Below are positions 11,341-23,377 of a stretch of DNA of 64,000 nucleotides, in pieces (within the stretch, counting starts at the first letter, position 1; every line of letters starts with the position of its first letter). Position numbers and translations under genes: made by a program. Origin of the DNA: Cyclina sinensis (taxonomy: Eukaryota; Mollusca; Bivalvia; Venerida; Veneridae); NCBI GenBank assembly GCA_012932295.1, contig JAAONU010000016.1:37417241-37481240 (forward strand), given 5' to 3'. Below the pieces are notes generated by a model. The model did no database searches, had not been told where the DNA came from, and saw only the letters and a program-made list of their open reading frames with translations.

Positions 11341-11522
11341 AGCAGTCTCACTGAAGTAGACAATATCTAAAGACAGCAGGCCCAGTCAGTTCAGTCTCCT
11401 TCCAGTATTGTTATGTATATCCCTGCCAATGAAATTGCATCTTGTGACACGTCTTGATGGTTTACCTGTACACACAGCATGATAATTAAGTGTGTAAACT
11501 ACAGCATTACAATGTTTAAATC
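11341..11522 (+). repeat. Spacer duplication, left copy
   Basis: About 180 bp matches 14588-14779 in the same orientation. Shared words in order are CTGAAGTA, TCCAGTATTGTTAT, ATGACGCGTCTT (TGACACGTCTT here), GTACACACAGCATG, AGTGTGTAAAC and ATGTTTAAATC. The two copies flank the transposon pair at 11619-14262. Confidence 0.65.
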
Positions 11523-11618
11523 TCCAGTTTGAAGGATGGTCCTTAATATTTTGAAATACCTTAAATTATATGTTTTTTTGGATAAAAGGAATTTCCTTCG
11601 ATTCTTGAATGTTTTTAG

Positions 11619-13243
11619 CTCAGCTGAGCACCTTGTGTGATCACCTTTTGTGATCGCCCTGTGTGCATCATGCTCCATCAGCTTTCTACTTTAAACAACA
11701 TCTCCTCTTATACCACTAAGTGAAAGTTGATAAAACTTTGCAGGAATATTCCTTGCATGAAGCTTTACCAAAGTTGTTCAAAAATTTCCATTCCATGAAG
11801 AACTCTGGTTGCTGTGGCAACAAGAATGAAAAACTTAAAAAATCTTCTTGTTTAAAACTGCTTAGCCTTTGTGTGTAACATTGTCTGGTGGACCTCTACA
11901 AAATTTGTTCAAATAATGTCCCAGGGGTTACTGTTGGCCCCACCTGAGAGGTCACATGTTTTACATAGAAATATAGAGGATAATCTTAAAAAATCTTCTT
12001 GTCTCAAACCATAAGGTCTAGAGTTCTTAAATTTGGTGTGAAGCACTGTCTAGTGGACCAAGTTTGTTCAAATTATGTCCCTATGGTCACTGATGAAATA
12101 AAGAGGAAACTCTTTAAAAATCTTCTTGTATAAAACTGCTATAAGCCCAGAGGTCTGAAATTTGATGTGTAGCATTGTCTAGTAGACGTCTACTTAATTT
12201 GTTGAAATAATGTCCTTTGGCCCCACCCAAGGGGTCACATATTTTATATAGAAATAGAGAGGAAAGTCTTACAAAATCTTCTTGTCTGAAACTGTTGCAC
12301 TAGAGCTTAGATCTTTTGTATGTTGTAATGTCTGCCAAGTTAAAGTTATGTCCCTTGGGTCAAGATTGGCCTCGTCAGAGGGTCCTATTTGTGTAAAATA
12401 TTTGACTGTTGAAAATTTTCATGTGAGAAACCATAGATATTTTGCATGGAGCATCAGCTAGAGGTCCTGTACCAAGATTGTTCAAATTAATTTTACATAT
12501 GCTTATATAGGAAAGATTTAAAAAAATCTTCTTGTCTGAAACTGTATGCCCTGGAGCTTTGAAATTTTGTTTGTTGCATTGTGTAGTTGACCTCAAGAAG
12601 TTTGTTCAGTTTTTGTCCCTGGGGTCAAAATTGGCCCTTCCCCAGGGGCCTTATTTTTGTAAAAATAAAATTATTTAATCTAAATGAAAATTTTCTTGTT
12701 AGAAACTGTAAGCTATAGACCTCTGATATTTTTTTGCACAGAGCAACATCTTGAAGTCCTGTACCATGATTGTTCAAATTAAGGTATGCCCCTTGTGTTA
12801 TGAATTGCCCTGCCTCGGGGTCACTTGGTTTTACAAAAGGCTAACATAGGCCATATGCCCCAGAGCTTAGATATTTTGTATGTTGCATTGTCTTGTGGAC
12901 CTCTACCAAGTTCGTTCAAATTATGTTCTGGGATAAAAATTGGCCACGTCTCAGGGGTCTTATTTTGTGTAAAATATTTAATCATAGAACATCTTCTTGT
13001 GAGAAACGGTAAACTATAGAGCTTAGATATAATGTATTGAGCTTCATCTTTGGGTCCTCTGCCAAGATTATTCAAATTATCCCCCTGGGGTCAAAATTGG
13101 CCCTGCAAAAATTGGTTCTTTTTATATAAAATATAAGGTCTTAGAAAATCTTCTATTCAGAACCTGTTATTTTGCTTTTGATGTTTGCTCAACAGCAGAC
13201 CAAGAGCCAAAGTACTCATGTGAGCGACCCAGAGCAATCATGG
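11619..13243 (+). repeat. CTCAGCTGAGC-ended dispersed element, copy A
   Basis: It opens TTTTAGCTCAGCTGAGCACC and closes near GTACTCATGTGAGCGACCCA, so the termini are inverted around a GCTCA/TGAGC core. The interior is a run of about eight diverged modules of 150-190 bp. Each carries AATCTTCTTGTCTGAAACC, TAGCATTGTCTAGTGGACC, CCAAGTTTGTTCAAATTATG, CCCCTGGGGTCAAAATTGGC and GGTCA-TTTTACATA. No coding capacity is visible, so it is non-autonomous. Confidence 0.8.
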
Positions 13244-14262
13244 ATTTAGCTCAGCTGAGCACAAAGTGCTCAGGGTGAGCTTTTCTGATCAGTCTTTGTC
13301 CGTCCGTAGTCAACTTTTCATTCAAAGGACATCTTCTCTGAAAACAAATTTAATGAAACTTGCCTGGGATGTTCCTTGCGTGAAGCTCTACCAAGATTGT
13401 TCAAATGGTTCTGGTCCATTGCATTTCTGGTTCACTGGAGCTAAAATTAGATTTTAAAAGGTGGATCTTTAAAAATCTTCTTCTCTGAAACCTCAAGGCC
13501 TGGAGCTTAGATATTTGGTGTGAAGCATCATCTAGTGGACCTCTACCAAGTTTGTTCAAATTATGACCCTGGGGTCAAAACTGACTCCACCAAAGGAGTC
13601 AGTTGATTTTACATAGATTTATATAGGGAAAACTTAAAAACCTTCTTGTCAGAAACCACAAGGCTTAGAGTTTAGATATTTAGTGGACCTCTACCAAGTT
13701 TGTTCAAATCATTGACCCTGGGTCAAAACTGGCCATGCCCCATGGGTCACATGTTTTACATAGAGTTATTTAGGGAAAACTTTCAAAAATCTTCTTGTCA
13801 GAAACCGCATGGCCTAGATTTTAGATATTTGGTGTGTAGCATTGTCTAGTGGACCTTTACCAAGTTTGTTCAAATCATGACCCTGGTGTCAAAACTGGCC
13901 CCACCCAGGGATGGGGGAGGGGGGTCATTTGATGTTACACAAGGACTTATATAGGCAGAACTTAAAAAATCTGCAGTTCTGAAACACCAAGGGCTAGACC
14001 TTCAATTATTCATTGTTACGTCTCTCCCCGGCAACCCCGCCCTTCTGATGGAGACATATTGTGTTTGCCCTGTCCATGGGTGTCTGTTTGTCTGTTTGTC
14101 TGTCTGTCTGTTACACTTCGTTTCCTTTCAATAACTTGAGTACCAGTTGACCCAATGCCTTCAAACTTCACAGGATTATTGCACTTATTGAGTTGAAAAA
14201 AAAATCCTTTTGTTTTTGGGACAGCAGGTGAGCGATTTAGGGCCATCATGGCCCTCTTGTTA
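13244..14262 (+). repeat. CTCAGCTGAGC-ended dispersed element, copy B (chimeric)
   Basis: It abuts copy A directly. It opens ATTTAGCTCAGCTGAGCACA and ends GGTGAGCGATTTAGGGCCAT then CATGGCCCTCTTGTT, the same right end as the 25779-27283 copy. The last 240 bp switch to a different family (GCCCTTCTGATGGAGACATA, then CTGTTTGTCTGTCTGTCTG), so this copy is a recombinant or carries a nested insertion. Confidence 0.75.
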
Positions 14263-14379
14263 TATAAATTTTATAATATGTCTATTAAAGAGCTTTAGCA
14301 AAGTGATGAAAATATGCACAAAAACAGACATGCTCTATTTCAGTAGATGATATAGTATCAACACTGTTTGAAATTTTTT

Positions 14380-15100
14380 CTGGAATATTTTACAAGAGTT
14401 TGTCAAATAAGTTTGACTGGAGTGCAGGTACAATGTGTTTATGGCAGAAAATCCGCGACATGCGAGGAATATGTTATTTGGGATCCCAGTTAAATATAGA
14501 TTTTCACCACTTGAAGAGTGATGCCGCCTACAGATTCAGATCAGTGGATGTAATGCTTTGATTGGCTGATAAATAGGTCACGTTCCAATCTGACTGAAGT
14601 ACATGATCTAACTCGGTTAGATCTGATGGTGACCCATTATCTTCTAGATAATCTGGATTTCCAGTATTGTTATTTATATCCCAGCCATTAAGACTGCATC
14701 TTATGACGCGTCTTTATGGTTAACATGTACACACGGCATGTTATGTTGAGTGTGTAAACTTCTATAGCATGTTTAAATCAAGTTTATTAAAGTTTCGGTT
14801 TGTATTTTCTAAATGAATATTAATTAGTGTGAGTATGGTGACGAAAATATTAAGTAAACAGGCCTGTTTATTTTGGTATACATGCAATATCTATCAAATG
14901 TTAAACTATGGAAATTTTCCCAATTATCTCAATATTTTACAAGATTTCCTCCATTAACTTTGACTTTGTGGCAGAAAATGACTTAGGGATTCCAGTTAAA
15001 TATAGATTTTTCACGAGTTCAAATAGATAAAAATAGCAACTGATTTACCTTCAAAGACTTGGAAGCACTGATTGGCTGGTTGAAAGGTCATGAGAAGCTG
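14380..15100 (+). repeat. Duplicated spacer DNA (two local duplications)
   Basis: Positions 14380-14590 match 14925-15100 in direct orientation (shared words AATATTTTACAAGA, TTTGACT, GGCAGAAAATG, TCCAGTTAAATATAGATTTT, GATTGGCTG, AAGGTCA/TAGGTCA). Between them, 14588-14779 matches 11341-11522. None is coding. The region is a set of old tandem segmental duplications. Confidence 0.6.
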
Positions 15101-16924
15101 ACCTTCTTTTGGTGACGTTCAGATCCTAATACCAAAGCGTTATCTGTCTGTTGCCAGCACATCTTAATATTGTAGGAGTTTTTAGGGTATGATTTTAATC
15201 GGATTGGGAAGTGAGAAACAAGAAACTCTATGAGAAATTTGCAAAATTTAGATAGTACTGGTAGTGTAACTTGGGCAGAATAAAGTTTGATGTAAGAAAA
15301 TGACAAAGAAACAGTCTGTGAACAAATAAACATATATGCTAAACCAAGTGTATATTTTGCACATTGGTGGGTTATCCAAATCGTAGATAGTATGCCCATT
15401 GGCATTTTCACCAAGTTTGGTAAAGACAGCTGTATGTGTGGGAGTTCTACTAAGCATTGTGGAAATGGAAGTATATAAGACACTGTGAGTGAATGTGTCA
15501 TTGGCTAGTTTTCTTCAACTTAAACATTTAAAAGATAACTGTTTATGTCACTCAGAGCCTGTCTAACATTTTGAGCCAAAATTCTGTTTTGAGGGATTTG
15601 TGGAATGTTGAACTTTATCCACATGTTTTAGCAGAAGTGAATCAGTTATTCATAGAAAACTGGAAGCCTGAAATGACTGTTGTTGCAACTTACACATTCA
15701 AGCCGTTATCAGGAACTGATTAAATTGAGTGCACATTTTGTCTGAAATCATTTGAAATATTTGATTTTTAAGCATTATATGTTAAATGGTTTGGAACAGA
15801 TGTATCAGTATTGAATTTGCAGTAAATGTTGTATAAATGTCAGCTTTTGTATCTGATTGCATTTTAGTTGATTCATATTTTGTTGTTCTGTTTAATGATT
15901 ATGGTTTTATTCTCTGTAATTGTCCTCCATCTTTACTTTATGCTGATCCAATACATATTGACAAAGGTGTGGACAATTTATGGGAAACTGAAGTTACAAA
16001 GTTATGACTTGTTTATATCTGAGGAAATCTGTATTTGATCCATTTGATCCATTTACTGAATGGTTCAGTGCTATACTTTCTCACCTATAAGATGGACTTG
16101 CTTCAAAGACGCTTCCTTCTGAAAATGAAAGACAAGACCCGCTTATAATACATGGTCAGGATGAGATTAAGTACCTTGAGAAAATAGTAAATTTTTATAC
16201 ACCAAGTATTTGTCACTTTGACTCAGAGTGTTTCAAAATCATATCAATTGTGTCATCCGGTCACATTAGTGATAATTGCCTTTTTCTATGGTGATTTTTT
16301 GCCAGCTAGCCTCCTGTTTGCTCTCAAATAAGTATTGCTGGGTCCATTAGTAACAAGGGATCAGAAAAATGTGATATAGCAACAGGGTGTCATTGCTAAA
16401 ATTTCATTTTACTACAAGAGCTTTTATCAGACTGTAAAGCTCACAGTTAGACACTGAGATAGTGTATAAGTTGACCTGTAGTTCTTGTAAAATGCATCCT
16501 TTTATATTTATGAGCAACAGTGGGTGGGGAAAGATACTTGAAGTTGTAAGTGTGGCAGACTTTGTTGTGTGGCTGAAAGCTGACAATTAAGGCTGCCAGC
16601 TGAAGAGCAAAATTAATCACATTTTTTGCAGAAAGTATCTTAACCAGATATACTCTGAGCAGCTGAACACCAAAATTGTATAAATATTTATTAGTACTCA
16701 GCTTGAAAACTGAAAAGAAAAATGCATTCAGAGGTAAATAGTTAAACTGGAACCTCGTTAAATCGAACTCTAGAATAGCAATGAACTCATTATAAAGCTG
16801 TAGGGTCATAGTTCCTCCACCCAAAAATTTTAAAATTGTATTTTTCTCCCTCCATGGAAAAAAAATCTCATATGAAAGATGCAGTACTCTTTTCAGCACT
16901 TGTTAATGTGTCCAAAGTAGGCTT
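15101..16924. other. Non-genic DNA with chance ORFs
   Basis: Minus-strand frames of 137 codons (15088-15501) and 150 codons (16447-16899) are open but are rich in Phe, Leu, Tyr and Lys from AT-rich sequence and show no domain. The second crosses a TTAAATCGAACTCTAG stretch that looks like repeat DNA. I treat neither as a gene. Confidence 0.4.
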
Positions 16925-16962
16925 GTGGGGGTATTAATCACATTTAGTGATAGCTCTAATTT
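16925..16962 (+). repeat. Solo right end of the GGGGGTATTAATCAC element
   Basis: The sequence GTGGGGGTATTAATCACATT followed by TAGTGATAGCTCTAAT is the same terminus seen at about 56400-56443 and 59540-59575. Only the end of the element is present here. Confidence 0.6.
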
Positions 16963-18910
16963 TGCGTTTATTGTTTTTTACAAAAGATGCAAGGAAGAAT
17001 GATTAAAGGTACTGCATACAGGTAGTATAAAGGTATTTTCTAAAAGATATTCATGGTTGAGTATTATTATGATATTGCCATTGACAGGTCAATTCAACCT
17101 TGCTATGTTTATTTATGACAAGATATTAAGTCTACTACATGTTGTAAAATTTGTATTTTTTCATCTAAATCTGTTGAGTACTTGATTTAGCCAATTCACT
17201 GAATTTCCTCTTAACACCTTACACTTTATACTTTGAACTTGAAATTCTGTTTGCAGATTTCTACCGGATCTTGATATGGCTTTTGTTTTTGAATTTGCAT
17301 ATCCTCATGTTGTATTTTAAAATACCTTTGGTGAAATAAAGTTATCTGTCTGTCTGAAGTAAGTGTATTTACTTTCATTTTGTGATTTTTGTGATTTTTT
17401 TTTTAATTGCATACAACGAATTTTATGTAAATTTTTAATTGTATCATGATCATTAAATATTAACTAATAGATGTTGTAGGTTCTCCTTTATTTTCCATGG
17501 AATAAATGTTAAAAAAAAAGCGTTATATATTGTATATGGGTTGGGTAATACAAAGACAACATGCTAAAGCATAATGCCTTGCATTAGGACCCGTGTCAGA
17601 CTGGCGTCAAGTCTCAACCCCATTTATTTTGTGGGTTGACTGCCTTGGACCCCTAATATAGCATTATAAAGGTTCTGCAGTGTAATTTTTCCTTGACTGC
17701 CGTGTTAACACAATTTTAATATACCCCATCTTGCTTAAGCATTCTGTGAATCCAGATTGAAATTGGATTGCATACAATATTTTGAGACTGTTGAAAGGAA
17801 AGTGTAGGGTAATGAATACAGTGAACCTTTAATATCTGTCTTTCCCTCATTTTGTTTTCTGTTTAACTTTCTCATGGGACAAAATGAACTTTGTTAATGT
17901 GACAGACCTATTTTGTTCATATTTAAATGATATGTTATACAAAGACCTGTCTTTTTTCGTTTATGTGCAGTTTTTCTACATGCAGTTTTAGCCGTTGTCC
18001 AACCAAAATATCCCAACGGTAAATATGCCAATTAATTTCAGTACCATTTTGTTTGGGAGAGTTAGCTAAAAACCTGATCTGTGTTTGATGAAAGGGTTAA
18101 ACAATGATTATTGCTTTTGTTGTATAAAGAAAATATTCATCTTTCTCAATTGTTTCCACTTATTTCGCAGTGGAATTTATTGGTCTTTGTTCTGCAATTC
18201 TAGGAGAAATAATCGCTTTCAAGTTTGAAAGCTGTCTAAAATTTGACGTCACTCTTCCTGCCCCGCTGTGAATGCGTAGACAATGTTAATTTCACCCAAC
18301 AAAGTCATTGATTAATGTTTTAAGAGGCGGTATGGTAGTTTCTTCCTTTTATTTTTTTTGCAGAGAAGGGAATATAAACTTCCATTTAGGTTATGGGTGA
18401 TGTAGCGTTTCCCAAAAGGTCACAGAGAATGTTAATTTTGTTAAGTGATTAAGTAGCTAAATGCAGGTCCATGTGGTGTGAAAGAAACAATTGGTAGACT
18501 AGTTACAAGAACACTGATGTCAGTAGGAAATATCCTTATAAAGATATTAGGTTTTGGAGGGAATTGCATCGGCTGAAGATGTTTATCATGAACACCTGAA
18601 AACCTTAATGTAACTTTTTCTTACAGATTTTTTTTATATTCAGTGAAATAATTGTAAATAATCATTTGGGGATTATGTATACCTTGTTTATAGAAAAAAA
18701 TTGATGAACCTATTAGAGCAGTAACTGGATAAGACAGGTACTCCAAAACTGAGTTGAAATTAAGGGAGCAGTATTCAGTTTTTCTCAAGTCATGCTACTT
18801 CTGTACTATTTTTGTCAAAAATTTGCCTTTACATTTGCATTGTTACTCACTGTTACCATTGCTGATAATAAATACTCATTTACTGATTTATAAAGTTCAT
18901 GTATGATCAT
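16963..18910. other. Non-genic DNA; possible retroelement tail at 17333
   Basis: No gene recognised. At 17333-17356 the string AAATAAAGTTATCTGTCTGTCTG resembles the 3' end of a non-LTR retrotransposon (polyadenylation signal followed by a short iterated tail), but no coding remnant precedes it. Confidence 0.3.
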
Positions 18911-19480
18911 TATACCTCGCACAACGAAGTTGTGGGGGGTATACTGGAATCAGCTTGTCCGTCTGTCCGGCGGTTTTTCCTTGTCCACCCAATAACTTAA
19001 GAATCCTTTGACCCACAGTCATCTTACTTGGTCTGGAGATTGGTCATGGCCAGTAGATGACCCCTATTGATTTTGAGGTTACTGGGTCAAAGGTCAAGGT
19101 CACAGGGGCTACAAAAGCTACAAAAAACTTGTCTGCCCAATAACTTAAGAATCCTTTGACCTACAGTCTTCATATTTGGTGTGGAGGTTGGTCATGACCA
19201 GTAGATGACCCCTATTGATTTTGATGTCACTGGGTCAAAGGTCACAGGAGCCTTGACTAAAACAAGCTTGTCCGCCCAATAACTTAAGAATCCTTTGACC
19301 CTCAGTCTTAGGTCACTGGGTCAAAGGTCAAGGTCACAGGGGCATTGACTACCAAAAAACTGGCTTACTACCCTCTGATTTGGCAGGGAGGTTGTCCATG
19401 ACCTCTAAATGACCCCTGTTGATTCTGACAAAGCGCTATGTGGGGGGTATTCATGCCATGACAGTGGCAGTTCTAGTTTA
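18911..19480 (+). repeat. TATACCTCGCACAACGAAG-type dispersed element
   Basis: The left end has the internal palindrome GCACAACGAAGTTGTGGGGGG, then TTGTCCGTCTGTCCGGCGG. Three internal modules begin CAATAACTTAAGAATCCTTTG and carry GATGACCCCTATTGATTTTG and GGTCAAAGGTCAAGGTCACA. The right end reads AAGCGCTATGTGGGGGGTAT and closes GCAGTTCTAGTTTA. It is about 570 bp and non-coding. Exact AGGTCAAGGTCA sites occur at 19091 and 19325. Confidence 0.8.
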
Positions 19481-22011
19481 TTTCTGTTACATGCAATAAA
19501 AGTTTTGTTCATTTTAGATTTGATTGAATGTAAAGCAGTTTTACTGTAGCTTTTAGGGTTTTTTTTATTTCATTCCATTTTGTTCCATTTTTTGTGACCA
19601 TTTCCTATTTCAGTAATTAGTTGGACATTTTCTCTTTAATTTCAAATGTAATCAGTTACTTTATTTCAGCTGGGCTTGTTTTCACTTAATTTCAAATCCA
19701 TATATTGACATTATCTTGTATACTAAGCCATAAATATCCAAGGGAGATTTTATGTTGACATTTCTGTGCAATGTATTGCTTCAAAATGTCTGTCTCCTAT
19801 TTTTACCACTATGGGTTCACTTTATTTCAGTGAAATAAAGTGTTTTGTTTAGCATTATTGTGCCTTGTTTATAAAGTAGTTATAAATCAACAGCCCATGA
19901 CTTATTTATGAGAATGCTTAGAAATGATTTTTTTCTCTTAAAACTTCCTTAAAATGAATGAAGGACTGGATGTAGTATAATTTTATTTTGTTTAAAATAT
20001 AGACAGATTTTAGATGATTTTCTTAATCTCAGTTTCAGCATTTTGAATATGCATCTGAATGGAGATTTAATGTTTGTGGGGGAACAGGTTTATTACATAA
20101 AGTCTACATTAATGAGTTCACTGTTGTGTCCCAAAAATATATTTAGTGTCATCATTATATAAATTCAAGTGTTAAATGAAAAAGGATGTATTTAGAAATG
20201 TCTTTGATATTGACAGTTTTTGCTCTGTTACATTTTATGTGTGGCAGATAATTAATCAATGGAGTAAATATTGGTATTTTTTCTATGACTGTCCTGGAAC
20301 AATAATGTTAACTAGATAACAGTTCTGCAAGTTCCCAATATTCCAGAGCAATTCAATACTCTACCACCGTGCTTTTGTGCTTCTGTTCATACTCAAGAGG
20401 ACAAAATTTTACACTGCATTTTTCTATTTCGTGTTTTGATAATATTTAGTTTAGGAAAGCTTAATTTGGAGAAAAGTGATCCGAGTTTTTGCAGAGGTAT
20501 GAAATTAAGTTTTGTTGATTTTATTGTTGACATTTTGTCACTATCTGGGCATTTTGATAGACTCACATTGTTTAGACTTTGTAAAACATTTTTATGTTTT
20601 TGACTGACATAGCAACAGATTAAAACTTTTGTGCTACAGATGTTAACTTTTAGTCTTAGGAGTACACTTTATTTGCCCATGCAACTAAATTTATCTATTT
20701 TAAGTTAAACTTCATTCTTTAGACTAATATATCAGTGTAGATAATCTTACATGTTAACTCTGACTCAGCAGCTTTCAGTGCATTCAGCTTAGCTAAGTTG
20801 AATTGTTGCTCTCTCCCGTCTATCTAAAAACAGTCATTTGTTATTCTAGTTCTTTAAATTTGCATGATTAACACAGACAATACTTTCAGTGCTTTGATTA
20901 TTATATGCAATATAAAGACGGTGAAAAGTTAAATAATGGTCATGAAAAATGTCTTACTTCATGAATATTCTATTCGTATTTGTGTTTAATAACCTTACTT
21001 TCATGAAATTTAAAAGCGAAATTGAAGTCAGAGCATCTTATGTACTTTAAGTAGTTTGATCAAATTTATGCGAGGTTTTCATGCATAATTAATGCTTATC
21101 AGAATGATAGGAAAACTTAAAATCTTGAGTGGTATTAGAAAATTATGTAAAATCTAACTCATGATAGATTTAAATGGCATAATCATACACCTTGTGTTAA
21201 CTGAACTTGTATTAGCTGTAGCTGGTCCTTGCAAACTGTTTTAGTGAAAATACAAAATAGGGTTTGAAACCTTTATCTTTGGAAACGATTGTGACAAGAT
21301 AGTGGGTAATCCAGTTTATGTCCCTTTGATGTTATAGTAGATTTTGGTTCACAAAAGAGCCGTATGACATGGTTATGTGATTGTTTATAACATGGGTGTG
21401 TTTTTGTTTATCTATTATATCAAATGTCTGTGAGTGTAATTCCCTGTCTGGTCAGGGTTTTCCATTGAGAAATTTGTTGAGCTAAATAGTAACATAGAAA
21501 AGTATTTTTTCAGGACAAGTTAGTTAAAATGTCAACTTGATGACTTCTGTACACTTAGAGATTACTAGGAAAAAAAAAAATTGTAAGAAAGTATGGTAGT
21601 GGGATCTACAAACAAAGTGAACAAGCTTCAAAAGGAATTGGTGATACTCCCATATTTAAGTTAAATTATTACTTCATCAACTTTGAAGACTTCCCAGTAA
21701 TGTTACTGCTGAACTCTGCAAAACTTTGCCAAACGTCTCATCATTAAATGATAATTTCCACATATCAAAGTAACAATAGCTACACTTATATATCCAATCT
21801 ACAAACTGTCAACTGACAACAACAACACCATTAAATGATTTATGGAAGCTATCATCAGTTCAGATGTTGAAATCATGCAGTTCTCTAAGAAGAAGTTCCT
21901 CAAAATGCCTTATATCAGTGAATAATATGCACCCTTAGTTTTGTCCTCATCAGTGGCATGAAAAAGTATACATTATACTTGGATGAATTTGGTTGTTATG
22001 CTGATATCTAA

Positions 22012-22135
22012 TGGGGTAGTGACTGGCCAAGCTGTTACAAGGTAGTGACTAGTTTAGCTGTTATGTTAAGAGGTAGTGACTAGTTAAGCATGTTATTTTA
22101 TAAGGTAAAGACTACTTAAGCTGTAAAGCTGTGTT
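22012..22135 (+). repeat. Degenerate tandem repeat of about 35 bp
   Basis: Four imperfect units each contain AGGTAGTGACTAGTTAAGCTGTTAT or a variant. The last unit (AGGTAAAGACTACTTAAGCTG) is the most diverged. Confidence 0.6.
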
Positions 22136-22734
22136 GTGTTTTTTTTTATCCAGTCTATCAAGCGGGAGTAATATGCATTGGGTATACAGAATTGCCACTA
22201 TTTGATCCATCCAAAAGTTTTATGTGACATTTAGCTTTAGAAGAGTTAAAAGTTAATGCTAAACAGCATGTGAAGTGTTGTGCCTAGGGTTTGGGGTGAG
22301 TCTGAGCAATTAAGTGCAGATTTATGGGTCATAATAACAAAATTATAAGTCTTGAGGTTTGAGGACGTGCAGTTATGCCAAGCCTTAAATCATGAAACCA
22401 CAATGGAAAGCAGCATGTGAGTACCTGGGATATATTGACTTACAATATTTGTTTTCTTTTTATGTTTCTAATCAGGAATATTGAAGTTTTTATAGAATTC
22501 AGCTAAGTCAGTATTGCTGTTGAACCAAGTAATGAAAAAGGTGTTTCAAGGTAATATTGCAAAAATATTGGTAATGGCAGAGATGTATATTACTTATGGT
22601 ACTAGTTGAGTTGTCCACCTTTTTAAGATAATAGCAGAGGCCTTTAAATGTTTGTCTACATGCACTTGTTTTGGTCCCAGAGGAATAACAAAGACATTCA
22701 GGAGTGGTAAAGTGTAGAGTTCTTAGTTTTACAC

Positions 22735-22774
22735 AAGCTTACTCATTTCATCTCAAGCTTACTCATTTCATCTC
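22735..22774 (+). repeat. Perfect 20-bp tandem duplication
   Basis: AAGCTTACTCATTTCATCTC occurs twice with no gap. Confidence 0.9.
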
Positions 22775-23298
22775 AAAGTTGCTCGGCCAACCTTTATGTT
22801 CAGAAAACTAAATTTGGTTGAGTAATGGCATCCGTTCTCCAAATCATTGTCACATTCAGTACTGTTTTTGTTTGTCCTTTTGCAGGCTGCTTACTTGTAG
22901 GATTGCAATAGAACACAGTCATTACAGGTTTTGACATATTCCAGACAATGAAAATCTATCAGACCAGTTGGCTTTTAAAATATTTTAGACACATTGATAA
23001 GGAAATTGTCAGCTGGTTCGAGGAGGGATGACCTCTACTGGCTTTTCTCAAACCATAAAGTGACTGACTCACAGATGGACCGATGGTGCATAAAAAAAAT
23101 ATTCATACATATAGGAATTCTAGTTGTGATTGTGAAGAACATAATTTATTTAAATTAAGTTATTGTCTCATTTTTGTTACAAAAACACATCATAATTTGA
23201 AGTTGTGTACACTTTAATCAATACAAAATTTACCCATTTAATCATGGGGTAGGTACTGAATGTTTATATTGTTAATTTTTATAGCCTCTAACAAATCT

Positions 23299-23377
23299 CT
23301 GTGGCTCAGTGGTTGAGAATGCTTGCCACTGTTAATTTTTATTGACCCAAAGGGCAGAGAAAGAGTTAGAATCCTGT
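23299..23377 (+). mobile_element. Diverged tRNA-derived SINE head
   Basis: TGTGGCTCAGTGGTTGAGAA resembles a tRNA-type A box. About 60 bp downstream, GAGTTAGAATCCTG resembles a B box (consensus GGTTCGAATCC). There is no intact cloverleaf, so it is a decayed SINE rather than a tRNA gene. Confidence 0.45.

Noticed and set aside
15088..15501. 137-codon minus-strand ORF
   Set aside because: It starts within the duplicated non-coding block and shows no recognisable domain or coding-like codon use.
16447..16899. 150-codon minus-strand ORF
   Set aside because: Composition follows the AT-rich DNA (many Phe, Leu, Tyr, Lys); no domain or splice signals, and it overlaps repeat-like sequence.
23299..23377. 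tRNA gene on the plus strand
   Set aside because: The A-box-like start is good, but the B box is degenerate (GAGTTAGAATCC) and acceptor-stem pairing is absent.
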